Below are positions 13,308 through 21,024 of a stretch of 24,934 nucleotides of DNA, in pieces. The stretch comes from a virus: IMG/VR virus record IMGVR_UViG_3300048121_000496, positions 1 through 24,934 of that record, one strand, 5' to 3'. The notes under the pieces were generated by a model. The model did not search any database. It was given only the letters and a program-made list of their open reading frames with translations, and was not told where the DNA came from. The stretch's first letter is position 1. Each line of letters starts with the position of its first letter. The translations under genes and the position numbers were made by a program.

Positions 13308-13485
13308 TTTCTATATTGGGGTACTCGTTTAATTCATTATGAGAAATTTGACAAAGACGAGTACAACACTAAGGTCGTGGAAAAGGGGATACTTAGTAAG
13401 GGAAAGGTCAATAGCATAAGCGGATTGGTCGGTGAAGAACGGGTTGCTGTAAGGCGTGGGGTGACTTCACACTTTTAGGATTATT
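13308..13485 (+). other. GC-rich 178-base gap: structured RNA or start-less reading frame
   Basis: The part 13371-13470 is 50% GC against a much lower surrounding level. Three perfect stems are visible: GTACTCGT (13321-13328) with ACGAGTAC (13357-13364), ACTAAG (13368-13373) with CTTAGT (13392-13397), and GTGAAG (13432-13437) with CTTCAC (13465-13470). The same stretch is open for 56 codons in frame with, and directly after, the gp32 stop, ending at TAG 13476-13478. That translation looks protein-like (YEKFDKDEYN, KVVEKGILSKGKVNSISGL) but has no ATG and no ribosome site; the only GTG is at 13377. It may be a non-coding RNA, a leader of the methyltransferase, or a broken or read-through extension. 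Confidence 0.4.
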
Positions 13486-14373
13486 ATGAAAAGTGAATAT
13501 TATAAAAACATTCTACCATGGAATGAAAACGAAAGGGTTATTGACCAGTTTGGTTGGAACCCTCAGTCGGTTATAACACCAACTAAATCATCTAAGAACA
13601 ATTGGGACGATGCATACTTAACTGCATACGAAGAAAAGAGAGGAGTTTGTCCTCGTCTTCCTAATGGTTTAATGATGTCAGAGTTTCATGCTGGTTTATG
13701 TGAGAACATTGTTCAATACTGGTCTATGGTTGGTGATACAATCGTTGACCCTTTTGCTGGAAGAATGACACGTGCATTTGTGTCTGCTTCATTAGGAAGA
13801 GATTATGTTGGTTATGACGTATCTTCTGAAACAGTAAGTAAAGTCAGAGAGGAAATGGGAAGACATTCCTTTGACGGATACTACGATATTGTAGAGAGTG
13901 ACGGGTGTGAAATGTCTCATACAGATGATGAGAGTGCAAACCTAGTTATGACTTGTCCACCTTATGGTGATATCGAAAGATACGAAAGTGCAGAAGGTCA
14001 ATTATCCGACCTACGAAAGTATGAAGACTTTAGTGAAAGGATACAAGTTTGTGGAAACAACATAGAGAGAGTTTTAAAACCAGGCGGATTTTGTGTTTGG
14101 GTATGTGGTGATTGGAGAAAGGACGGAAAGTATATTCCATTTCATTCAGACACTATAAATATGTTCATTAAGTCGGGTCTCAAATTACATGATATAATTG
14201 TAATGAAGAACGATACTATATTTGCAGCCTTACAAGCAGGTAAGTGTGCAAGTAAAAGATACACTGCAAAGGTTCATGAATTTGTCCTAGTGTTTCGTAA
14301 AGAAGGAGAACTAGAATATAGTTCAGATAAAATTAAAAACAGAGAGGAATCCTTAGAACAGTTTTTCAAATAA
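13486..14373 (+). CDS. DNA methyltransferase (N6-adenine or N4-cytosine type)
   Basis: This 295-residue protein shows the two hallmark motifs of amino-methyltransferases: D88-PFAG (VDPFAGRMTRAF, the SAM-binding motif I region) and TCPPYGD at residues 156-162 (motif IV, catalytic S/D/N-PP-Y/W). DYVGYDVSSETV at 107-118 fits motif II with an acidic residue that contacts SAM, and RVLKPGGFCVWVCGDWR follows as a typical later strand. Here motif I precedes motif IV. It probably modifies phage DNA to avoid restriction or mark it, but no recognition domain or paired restriction enzyme is visible. TTAGGA upstream gives a modest ribosome site. rpsU follows after one base. Confidence 0.85.
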   Translation: MKSEYYKNILPWNENERVIDQFGWNPQSVITPTKSSKNNWDDAYLTAYEEKRGVCPRLPNGLMMSEFHAGLCENIVQYWSMVGDTIVDPFAGRMTRAFVSASLGRDYVGYDVSSETVSKVREEMGRHSFDGYYDIVESDGCEMSHTDDESANLVMTCPPYGDIERYESAEGQLSDLRKYEDFSERIQVCGNNIERVLKPGGFCVWVCGDWRKDGKYIPFHSDTINMFIKSGLKLHDIIVMKNDTIFAALQAGKCASKRYTAKVHEFVLVFRKEGELEYSSDKIKNREESLEQFFK

Positions 14374-14374
14374 T

Positions 14375-14623
14375 ATGACAGCAGTAACACCAAGAGTAAA
14401 TCCAAAGACGAAACAAGAAGAGCCGTTTGATAGAATGTTAAGACGATTCAAAAAGAATTGTGAACGTAAAGGTATCGTACAAGAGTGTAGAGATAGGAAG
14501 TATTACGAGAAACCAAATACTAAAAGGAATCAAAAGAACCAAGAAATAAAACGTAGAAGGAAGTTGGACGCAAAACGTGCTAACCAACCAAGAAGACACC
14601 CCTTCTATGGTGTATTAAGATGA
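14375..14623 (+). CDS. rpsU: Phage-encoded ribosomal protein bS21
   Basis: The 82-residue basic protein matches bacterial S21 over its central part: EEPFDRMLRRFKKNCERKG (residues 15-33) against the E. coli EPFDVALRRFKRSCEKAG, then IVQECRDRKYYEKPNTKRNQK, given here as the RRxxYEKPxTxR pattern. It has the usual Arg/Lys-rich helical tail. bS21 binds the small subunit near the anti-Shine-Dalgarno region and helps initiation. Viruses with bS21 have been described, including marine phages, and the protein is thought to replace the host copy and favour phage mRNA. The N-terminus is about ten residues longer than in E. coli. It starts one base after the methyltransferase stop. Confidence 0.88.
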   Translation: MTAVTPRVNPKTKQEEPFDRMLRRFKKNCERKGIVQECRDRKYYEKPNTKRNQKNQEIKRRRKLDAKRANQPRRHPFYGVLR

Positions 14624-14739
14624 GAACAAAAAGAGAAAAGAGAATTATTAAACAATTTATTATCTCTGCATTGATAGGGATACTAGGTGTAATAGCTGCA
14701 ATATACATTTATTGGAACTATCAACCACCACTACTGTAA
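14620..14739 (+). CDS. 39-aa one-helix membrane peptide
   Basis: The ATG at 14620 overlaps the rpsU stop (ATGA). The peptide has a basic start (MRTKREKRIIKQ) followed by one hydrophobic helix (FIISALIGILGVIAAIYIYW) and a short polar end with PPLL. By the positive-inside rule the N-terminus would be in the cytoplasm. It is likely a real gene because of the overlap and the clean topology. Function unknown; one-helix peptides of this size occur among phage lysis regulators and host-takeover proteins. Confidence 0.6.
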   Translation: MRTKREKRIIKQFIISALIGILGVIAAIYIYWNYQPPLL

Positions 14740-14745
14740 TGAATT

Positions 14746-14946
14746 ATGACACAATGGCACGGAGGAAAGGGTTCCAAAAGACGGAACTCAAACGAAGAAC
14801 TTTACTCAGATAACTGGGAGAAAATCTTTGGCAAGAAAAAACCTGTAGTCAAGGCACATAAGAAAACACCTACCCATGGACTTACTCAAGTTCATAAAGA
14901 TAAGACGAAGGTAATCCCTCGTAAAGAAAAGTATAAGACTATTTAA
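14746..14946 (+). CDS. Conserved basic phage protein, MTQWHGGKGS family
   Basis: The 66 residues begin MTQWHGGKGSKRR and continue with NWEKIFGKKKP, a start I recall in many T4-like and other phage genomes as a hypothetical protein (MTxWHGGKGSxxR...DNWDRIFG). The C-terminal half is Lys/His-rich. The family has no assigned role that I know; its basic composition would suit nucleic-acid or ribosome binding, and here it follows the bS21 gene. Its stop overlaps the stop of the opposite-strand tape-measure gene by four bases, with no terminator hairpin between the converging units. Confidence 0.7.
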   Translation: MTQWHGGKGSKRRNSNEELYSDNWEKIFGKKKPVVKAHKKTPTHGLTQVHKDKTKVIPRKEKYKTI

Positions 14947-17411
14947 AAAGTTCCGTCTTGGATTGGATTCAGTCTACCTTGACTATATTCATCATTGAAG
15001 ACTTTTGGTGCATTTACTGATACGTAAGAAGTTCCGTTATTGACATTGTTAGTGTTATTCTGTAATAATGCATTACCACCACCATCACTTCCATACGTTC
15101 CACTTGCAGAGAATGACCTTTGTTCTTTAATAGATTGACCAGTCATAGGTTCACCTGCTAATTCGATTTGTTCTTTACTATACAAGCCTGGATACTGAGC
15201 ATTCCTTTCAATCATTTTAAGTTGTAGTTTACTGTAACGATTTCTTTCTGCCTTCAGTTCCATTTCTATCTGATACATTTCTTGAGACATTGCACTATCC
15301 GAAGCAGGGCCGTCCATTCCTTCTTGACCATCATAATAGTTTTCTCTTAACTCTCTACCAACTTCTTTACCACCTTCATAGTGGATTCTATACTTACCCT
15401 CGAGTTTAGTCATTCTATCGACAGACTCGTCCATTTGTTCTTGGACTCTTTCTTCTTGAGAAGTTCCCATTAGTTTACCAGCAAACTGGGTCATTTTTTC
15501 CCACCAAGTTAACTCTTTAGGAACACCTTGGTCTAGTCTTATCATTGCCTCTGTAAGAACGTCTACACTTTCTGCAAACTTCCTAAGACCTTTCGGGTCA
15601 AGGTTATTGAACATTTTGATTACGTCTAGAGAACCACCTAAGTGTTTAAATGCCTCTCCAAGTTGGACAATAGGTTCCATGTCCACACCTTCAAGACCTT
15701 TTGCAAACTCAGTGACCTTTTCCATTGGAGATTTTGCACCAAACAGTTTACCGATACCATCTAGTAAACTCGATAGAAGGTTACCACCACTCATTGCAAC
15801 TAAACCAACACCAATTGCAGCTAATCCAGCACCAACTGCGATTAGATTCAATCCGTCAACATGACTTAGTTCAACAATACTTGGAACAAAGGTTCCCATA
15901 GCTTCTGAAGCTATTTTAGCTGCATATGCAAATGGTAGAAGTGCCGCACCTAATAATCCGATAGCAAGTGCCCCAAGTGCAATCATTGGAAGGAACATAC
16001 CCATTACTGCGGCAGCAACTCCGAGTGCAATGATACCAGTTGCTAATACACCGATAGTTCCCATTCCCACATCTTTCATTAAGTTAAGACCGAATGCAAG
16101 AGGAATAAGTGCAGCTCCTAGTGCAAGGATACCGACTGAACCCATTAACATTGACTTACTTGCTTTACCGATTAGTTTGGATACTAATGCTAAACCAGTA
16201 AGTGCAAGAAGACCTTTACCCATTGTGATAAAGTCTAATCCAATAAATTGTTTTAATCCTATTGCAAGAAGTCCGACTGTTCCTGCCATAACACCCATTG
16301 TTAAGGCACCTCTTAAGACTTTCTTATCTCCAAATTTCTTTACTGCATTTGCAATTGATTTGAGGAATCCACCAGTCTTAGATTTACCACCACCTGCTAA
16401 TGCACCAGTGTCGGCAACTTTCTCTTTAACTTTATCTCCAGCACTTGAGACTGCATCTTTCATTGCAGTTGCTTTTTCTTTTGAATCTCCTAGGGAATTT
16501 GAAACACTTTTCTTGGAGAACATACCCTTCATTCCACTGAAGAATCCTCCAACCTTATCTTTCATTCCTTTGAAACCACCACCAAGTGTTTCACCAATAC
16601 TACCCATTACGTCACTGATAGCATTTACTTTCTTAGTGACTGTATCTGCAAAACCAAGTATATCAATACCAGTTAATTCGTTAATACCACCACTAAACTT
16701 TTCTAGTTTATCACTTTTGGTTGCTTCTTCTAAACCTTTTTTGTATGCGTCTGTTGTTTCAGAAAGTGCCTCAGTTCTTTCTTCTAAGATTTTTCTTTCG
16801 GCTGCAATTTCTCTATCGAAGGCAGCCGTCATTTTATCTGCTTTGTCTTCTCTATCTCTTTGTAAATCTTCTATAAGTTTGGTGTTTGCCTCTAAGGCTG
16901 CACCTTGTAATCCAATTGACTTGGAACGTGCTTCTTCAATCTCTCTATCTAACGTTGCAAGAACGTTATTGTTTGCCATTGACTTTTCTAGTCTTGCTTG
17001 TTTCCCGTCTTCAAGTGCTTGTAGCTTGTCTTGGGTTTCATTGAATTCTAGTTGTGCCTGTCTCATGCCTTCAAAGTCGAAGACCTCAGTCACACCAGCA
17101 ACTTCTGATGAGAAGTTCTTTTCTAATTGTTTTAATTCTTTGGGGTCAAGTGCTTCGGCACCCTCGGACATATATTTGTCTACAAGACCAGTGAGGTTTT
17201 TTAATTTCTTAGTTGCTAAAGCACCCGTAAAGGTATCCCTACTAGACTCTCTAAAGTCTGCAGTTATCTTTGCAACTTGGGGAGAAACTTCCTCTAAGTC
17301 TGAAATGATTTTTTGAAAACCAGGCTTCAGTTTAGAATTAACGTCTTTAATTTCGTTTGCTAAGTCTTCCCGTTGTTCTCGTATACTTTTGCTTCCGTCA
17401 TCGGTTGCCAT
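14943..17411 (-). CDS. Tape-measure-type tail protein (822 aa)
   Basis: The N-terminal 270 residues are helical and coiled-coil-like (REQREDLANEIKDVNSKL, LATLDREIEEARSK, RKILEERTEALSETT). Residues of about 360-510 are a run of strongly hydrophobic, Gly/Ala-rich helices (VLRGALTMGVMAGTVGLLAIG, read as several segments, then ALGALAIGLLGAALLPFAY). The C-terminus is polar with Asn-rich repeats (NNTNNVNNGTSYVS). This build, the large size and a position after a chaperone-like gene are those of tail length tape measures, which set tail length and enter the host membrane. At about 0.15 nm per residue it would suit a tail of roughly 120 nm. Sequence similarity to T4 gp29 was not recognised. AGGA stands about ten bases before the ATG. 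Confidence 0.72.
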   Translation of the reverse strand: MATDDGSKSIREQREDLANEIKDVNSKLKPGFQKIISDLEEVSPQVAKITADFRESSRDTFTGALATKKLKNLTGLVDKYMSEGAEALDPKELKQLEKNFSSEVAGVTEVFDFEGMRQAQLEFNETQDKLQALEDGKQARLEKSMANNNVLATLDREIEEARSKSIGLQGAALEANTKLIEDLQRDREDKADKMTAAFDREIAAERKILEERTEALSETTDAYKKGLEEATKSDKLEKFSGGINELTGIDILGFADTVTKKVNAISDVMGSIGETLGGGFKGMKDKVGGFFSGMKGMFSKKSVSNSLGDSKEKATAMKDAVSSAGDKVKEKVADTGALAGGGKSKTGGFLKSIANAVKKFGDKKVLRGALTMGVMAGTVGLLAIGLKQFIGLDFITMGKGLLALTGLALVSKLIGKASKSMLMGSVGILALGAALIPLAFGLNLMKDVGMGTIGVLATGIIALGVAAAVMGMFLPMIALGALAIGLLGAALLPFAYAAKIASEAMGTFVPSIVELSHVDGLNLIAVGAGLAAIGVGLVAMSGGNLLSSLLDGIGKLFGAKSPMEKVTEFAKGLEGVDMEPIVQLGEAFKHLGGSLDVIKMFNNLDPKGLRKFAESVDVLTEAMIRLDQGVPKELTWWEKMTQFAGKLMGTSQEERVQEQMDESVDRMTKLEGKYRIHYEGGKEVGRELRENYYDGQEGMDGPASDSAMSQEMYQIEMELKAERNRYSKLQLKMIERNAQYPGLYSKEQIELAGEPMTGQSIKEQRSFSASGTYGSDGGGNALLQNNTNNVNNGTSYVSVNAPKVFNDEYSQGRLNPIQDGTF

Positions 17412-17421
17412 ATGTTATGTC

Positions 17422-17808
17422 CTATTTTCCACCAAATGCTTTACCAGCTTCACTGATACCAAATGCACCAAGTGTAACTACTACGAATGACGTGTAGATT
17501 GTATCTGAGATAACTAAGTCTTGTCCTGCGAATGCAGTGACTAAGTCACAAATACCGAATACAGTCATTAAAGCAAATGATATAAATCCTATGATTGATT
17601 TTTCGTTTATATCATTATCGTCTAAGAATAAATCCATGAATTTTCTTTTAGGTGGTGCAAGTTGTGACCTAGCTTTCTTAGCCTCGTCTTGCATTTCCTT
17701 AATTTTATCTTCCTGTTCATCTAACTGGTCAATAAGTTTCATGTACTTATCAAGGGAGATTTCTACTTCATTGGTAGTGTTGTTCTCCTTTATAATTGTG
17801 TCTGCCAT
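17422..17808 (-). CDS. Small two-helix membrane protein before the tape measure
   Basis: The 128 residues have a charged coiled-coil N-terminus (KYMKLIDQLDEQEDKIKEMQ), a linker with KRKFMDLFLDDND, and two hydrophobic segments (SIIGFISFALMTVFGICDLV and SFVVVTLGAFGISEAGKAF). AAGG about eight bases upstream supports the ATG. Two helices close to the C-terminus suit a holin or an inner-membrane tail factor; its place between a chaperone-like frame and the tape measure favours a tail-related role, for example at the host membrane. No family recognised. Confidence 0.65.
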   Translation of the reverse strand: MADTIIKENNTTNEVEISLDKYMKLIDQLDEQEDKIKEMQDEAKKARSQLAPPKRKFMDLFLDDNDINEKSIIGFISFALMTVFGICDLVTAFAGQDLVISDTIYTSFVVVTLGAFGISEAGKAFGGK

Positions 17809-17832
17809 AATTGTACCTTCTATGATTTATCA

Positions 17833-18033
17833 TTATTTTCTTCGCATTTTTGCTTGTTCAGCATCATGCTTGGATTTTTCTTCTTCAAGATGTTGCATGA
17901 GAAGTCTTATGTAAATCTCTCTTTCCCAAGGTATCATATTATCTAACTCAGTTAACGAATACTTATGATGTTGCATTAACTGAAAGTTAGTGTTATAATG
18001 ATTGAACACACTTTCATGAGAAAGAGCTATTAA
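17833..18033 (-). CDS. Out-of-frame 66-codon extension of gp26, tail-chaperone-like
   Basis: Past the gp26 stop, the -1 frame stays open from within the T-run to TAA at 17833-17835, giving 66 residues. The product has LTELDNMIPWEREIYIRLLM and a charged helical end (LEEEKSKHDAEQAKMRRK). It has no good start: the first ATG in frame is at residue 20, without a ribosome site. The segment with PWEREIY followed by a helix resembles the second ('T') part of tail assembly chaperones. If made by -1 frameshifting, the fusion is gp26 to Phe-Phe followed by Leu-Ile-Ala-Leu. Independent translation from an internal start cannot be excluded. Confidence 0.7.
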   Translation of the reverse strand, partial: LIALSHESVFNHYNTNFQLMQHHKYSLTELDNMIPWEREIYIRLLMQHLEEEKSKHDAEQAKMRRK

Positions 18034-18039
18034 AAAAAA
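18011..18039 (-). promoter_or_regulatory. Candidate -1 programmed frameshift signal at the gp26 end
   Basis: On the minus strand a run of eight T's (18039-18032) gives the slippery heptamer T-TTT-TTT immediately before the gp26 stop TAA. Both tRNAs can re-pair exactly after a one-base slip back. Seven bases later, CTTTC (18024-18020) pairs with GAAAG (18015-18011) around TCAT. The slip site, the spacer and the stem match classical -1 frameshift signals; the stem is short (five pairs). Confidence 0.6.
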
Positions 18040-18734
18040 TTCTGTATTCCTTCTAGCTTCGTCTTGTTCTCTTCACCACAACCAGCACACGTCCATTCAA
18101 TTGTATGAGTAAGTTTTGGTAATCCGTCATACCAACCACCTAACAATTCCAATTGAGGGAACGTTAATGAATCTACAAATTCGTTTCGTTCTTCACGAGT
18201 TAAATCTGCACCTTCATATACTTGTTCTTCATCAAATATATTAACAATAGATTGTTTAATTAGTTCTACCGCCTGATTCTGTTCGTCAAGTTCTGCAATG
18301 TCCTCAACGTGACTTACAGTTGGTACACTAAGTGTCAAACCTACCTTATCAGTAATCATAACTGTTTCATCTTCAGGAACTTCACCTTCTGCACGAATGT
18401 CGTCTAAGTTTAGAGTCAGGTCTGCTGTCTCTGAACATGTAGTGTTTCCACAAGGGAACATCAACTTTGAAGTTTCCCCCACCGACACTTTACGGACTTG
18501 AATGAATAACCATTCCATGTCTGTAGTTGGTAAGTCCTCAATAACGATACTGTCATTGGTTACTGCCTGCAATAATTTTTTAACGGATTGCATAGTCCGT
18601 TTTGCATCGTCACCTTCTTTTGCCTGAACTAATATGTTCTGTTCCTTTACCAAGAATGGTCTGTATTCTACCTCAAAACCACTAACTGGGAGAACTGTAA
18701 CATAAGTTGGTGTCGCCTGTATAGGTAATGCCAT
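18030..18734 (-). CDS. 26: gp26-like baseplate hub/tail assembly protein
   Basis: This 234-residue protein resembles the T4 gp26 baseplate family: FEVEYRPFLVKEQNILVQA (residues 19-37), a helical stretch, TDMEWLFIQVRKVSVGETSKL, then a C-terminal part with LTLNLDDI and LPKLTHTIEWTCAGCGEENK. Four cysteines in two groups (FPCGNTTC and TCAGC) look like a zinc ribbon. T4 gp26 is 208 residues and takes part in making the central hub of the baseplate. GAGG lies about ten bases before the ATG. The gene ends in Phe-Phe-stop on a run of eight T's, where a -1 shift would append a further 66 residues. Confidence 0.78.
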   Translation of the reverse strand: MALPIQATPTYVTVLPVSGFEVEYRPFLVKEQNILVQAKEGDDAKRTMQSVKKLLQAVTNDSIVIEDLPTTDMEWLFIQVRKVSVGETSKLMFPCGNTTCSETADLTLNLDDIRAEGEVPEDETVMITDKVGLTLSVPTVSHVEDIAELDEQNQAVELIKQSIVNIFDEEQVYEGADLTREERNEFVDSLTFPQLELLGGWYDGLPKLTHTIEWTCAGCGEENKTKLEGIQNFF

Positions 18735-18757
18735 TATATTATCCTCACTTTTTTAAT

Positions 18758-19552
18758 TTAATCATCTCCCCCGAATAGACCACCATAATTTCTATTGATG
18801 TTTCTACCTCGAGTGAGCTGCGTATCTACTGTACTTAGTTTAGTCAGGTATTCACCTGCCTTTGGACTAAATCGTGATGCAACCTTAAGTGTATCTAATG
18901 TTGCGTCCAGTAAACCCCTTCCCTTATTTATACTCCCACCAGCACCATTATTTTTTGGTTCGACTTTACGGGGTTCGTCCTTATTGGGTGGGTAGTCTAC
19001 TAAGAAGTCTTTGTAACTAAATGTTGCTTCAAACTTCATAATTTCTGTATCTGTATTTGATAATGCTTGTTCTGAATAACTAACTGGGTAACAATCAAAG
19101 AATCTGTATTGTAGAGCAGGTGAACCACCCAGTCTTAATTGATTTATCATAATTTCACCAGTGTATTCGTCTATGTATCTCATAACTGGTTTTCTCATTG
19201 TTCCCATTTCTCTACTATCTGCAGAGACATCAGGATATCCTTCATAGATATCTCTTAACCACATATCGATTAGGAACCTATCGTAGAAACTACTATCACA
19301 TAAAAAGGTTAGTGCTATAGTGTCTCCATAATCAATAGTTCCATCGGGGATTTCTCTACTACCCGACCAACCAGTATCTTCAGTATTTGTATTCATTGCA
19401 ATGCCTGGCAAGTTTGCACTTACACAACGATAGTAGTGTCCGTCTTTAGTGTTGAAGTAATCGTCATTAAGTATTAGAACTTCGAATCGGTTTGCTCTTG
19501 CACCTGCGTCAAAGTATGATAAGAATTGTGATATGTCTGTCTTTGATTTCAT
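18758..19552 (-). CDS. gp54-like baseplate / tail-tube initiator protein
   Basis: The 264 residues have the layout of T4 tail-tube-fold proteins: an N-terminal FLSYFDAGARANRFEVLIL, a loop, strands (CVSANLPGIAM, DTIALTFLCDS), then QYRFFDCYPVSYSEQALS and DTEIMKFEATFSYKDFLVD. The last strand pair corresponds to the region of T4 gp54 reading PISVSAPELSY...TTFDVTFAYR. The C-terminus is helical (LLDATLDTLKVASRFSPKAG). gp54 seeds the tail tube on the baseplate; gp19 (the tube itself) shares the fold and is the main alternative. T4 gp54 is 320 residues. The ATG overlaps the upstream stop by four bases. The call is by pattern only. Confidence 0.55.
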   Translation of the reverse strand: MKSKTDISQFLSYFDAGARANRFEVLILNDDYFNTKDGHYYRCVSANLPGIAMNTNTEDTGWSGSREIPDGTIDYGDTIALTFLCDSSFYDRFLIDMWLRDIYEGYPDVSADSREMGTMRKPVMRYIDEYTGEIMINQLRLGGSPALQYRFFDCYPVSYSEQALSNTDTEIMKFEATFSYKDFLVDYPPNKDEPRKVEPKNNGAGGSINKGRGLLDATLDTLKVASRFSPKAGEYLTKLSTVDTQLTRGRNINRNYGGLFGGDD

Positions 19553-20121
19553 GTAAATTTCCTTCTACTTTCTGAATAAACTGTATTTGCGTTGACTGTA
19601 AACTTCTGCATAGGCAACATTGCAACTAGTTCCCAATATCGTGAAGGAACTAAACTAAATTGACTTCTGATTTGACCATAAAGGTATTCTTTTAAACAAG
19701 GTCTAAAGTATTTCAATCGAGATACAGACCTTAACAATTCATATGTCAATCTAAATCTTGTTGACTCGTCCATATTTGTGTTGTTTAGATACTCAAACAT
19801 CTCGTTTAACAGTATCATTCTGTGACGAGGTGCAACGTAATGTAAGTTAAGACCTAAGAATCCAGTCGGGTACTTTCTAATAGGAACCACTAAAGGGAAC
19901 TTATCAAAGTATGGTAACTTGTCTTGCCATTTTGCATCATAATAATACATATACATCTTACCTAGTTCTAATTGAGTGACGATTTCACCCTCTCTTAGTG
20001 CTTGGTCTTGTCTTATTCTAATGTCTCTTACATTATTTCTAAACCAATCTAAACTTGTAAGACTCCTACGTTTTAATTCTTCAGGAGTTTCATTTTCAAG
20101 TTTTTCAAATAGACTAGTCAT
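19549..20121 (-). CDS. Conserved T4-like virion-region protein (190 aa)
   Basis: The product is basic and helical with a central segment LGKMYMYYYDAKWQDKLPYFDKFPL followed by GFLGLNLHYVAPRHRMILL, given in parts, then FRLTYELL and FRPCLKEYLYGQIRSQFSLV. I recall proteins with this YYDAK...LPYYDxFPLV...GLNLHYLP pattern in many marine T4-like phages, next to tail and head-completion genes, but not a firm name. Its place between gp4 and the tail genes suggests a virion or assembly role. CATAAATA lies only seven bases before the ATG on this strand, so a late transcript from it would be almost leaderless; no ribosome site is seen. Confidence 0.65.
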   Translation of the reverse strand: MTSLFEKLENETPEELKRRSLTSLDWFRNNVRDIRIRQDQALREGEIVTQLELGKMYMYYYDAKWQDKLPYFDKFPLVVPIRKYPTGFLGLNLHYVAPRHRMILLNEMFEYLNNTNMDESTRFRLTYELLRSVSRLKYFRPCLKEYLYGQIRSQFSLVPSRYWELVAMLPMQKFTVNANTVYSESRRKFT

Positions 20122-20139
20122 TGTCTATTATTTATGCTT

Positions 20140-21024
20140 TTAGAAACTTTTTATTGCTGTAAATGTTGGACATTCCCATTCTTTTTCTTCAAAGGGAATT
20201 TGCATGATATAGTCTAAGTCTGATTCAACGAATGTTTTATTGTCTTTCATGTGTATCTCTAAACAATTACTATTGTCTTCAAAGACATCTTCAACAAGTG
20301 TATCACCAAACAGACGTGGTTTTCTGAAATTAAATAGTTCTGATTGAATACGATATGCAGTTAAGTAATACATAGGTCTATTCTCATCAACATGCCATTC
20401 TAGTATTGGTTTCTTTGCAAAGCCTGGTGTCCCTTCTGCAAAATCTCTAGTGTCTACCCATTGTGCTTTATCAACTCTAGTAAAGATACTTGACCATGTT
20501 TCATAATCTAATATCTCTCTATCAAACATTTCGTTTTGACAATCCCAAAATATGATTGGTTGGTCTACCATTTTTGCAAGATACATTGCATATTGTCTAC
20601 AAGAGCCTGGGTGAAAGAACACTGTTAAGTCAGGTTTCATAACTCCTTGTGGATATGAATACCAACCATTCTTTTTCCATTCGTCTATAAGGAATCTACA
20701 TTTACTTGCATGAAAGAAACCATTGTCTTCTTGATTCTCCATTCTTTTATTGTAGAGTTTTGCTGGTTGAAGTGCCTTCTGAATTGTTTCGTCAAACCAA
20801 TCGTTATTACTTTTCCCGTCTGATAATAACCACGGGTCATTCTTACTATACTTACAAAGTGATTTAACATAGTTTCTTGCACCCATTTTTACACCTTGCA
20901 TGATTGACGGAAACTTTAATAAGTCTCCAAAGGTCATTAGTTTGGGTTTTGATTCTTCACGAATCTCATTGAATAGTGATTCTACTTTATCAAAATCTTC
21001 TTGTTCTTTCAAGTGTATCAACAT
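20140..21024 (-). CDS. Unknown 294-aa protein
   Basis: The protein has an alternating pattern with two notable segments: FHPGSCRQYAMYLAKMVDQPIIFWDCQNEMF, shown here in halves, which looks like a nucleotide- or sugar-binding loop, helix and strand, and WSSIFTRVDKAQWVDTRDFAEGTPG. The motif HPGSCR may be a phosphate- or ligand-binding loop. It has no signal sequence and no membrane segment. It lies next to kdsB, overlapping it by seven bases, and upstream of tail genes. A link to the sugar module, or a structural role, are both possible. No family recognised. Confidence 0.7.
   Translation of the reverse strand: MLIHLKEQEDFDKVESLFNEIREESKPKLMTFGDLLKFPSIMQGVKMGARNYVKSLCKYSKNDPWLLSDGKSNNDWFDETIQKALQPAKLYNKRMENQEDNGFFHASKCRFLIDEWKKNGWYSYPQGVMKPDLTVFFHPGSCRQYAMYLAKMVDQPIIFWDCQNEMFDREILDYETWSSIFTRVDKAQWVDTRDFAEGTPGFAKKPILEWHVDENRPMYYLTAYRIQSELFNFRKPRLFGDTLVEDVFEDNSNCLEIHMKDNKTFVESDLDYIMQIPFEEKEWECPTFTAIKSF

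Noticed and set aside
13339-13419. 26-codon ATG frame with an AAATTTG heptamer that could shift to the longer frame
   Set aside because: No ribosome site before the ATG and no downstream structure at a good distance; the heptamer is common in AT-rich DNA.
16030-17316. 428-codon open frame on the plus strand
   Set aside because: It lies entirely antisense to the tape-measure gene, and its Ser/Pro/Leu-rich translation is the mirror of Gly/Lys/Glu codons on the other strand.
20129-20136. CATAAATA on the minus strand as a late promoter for the 190-residue gene
   Set aside because: It ends only seven bases before the ATG, so the transcript would have no leader; noted in the gene entry but not called.
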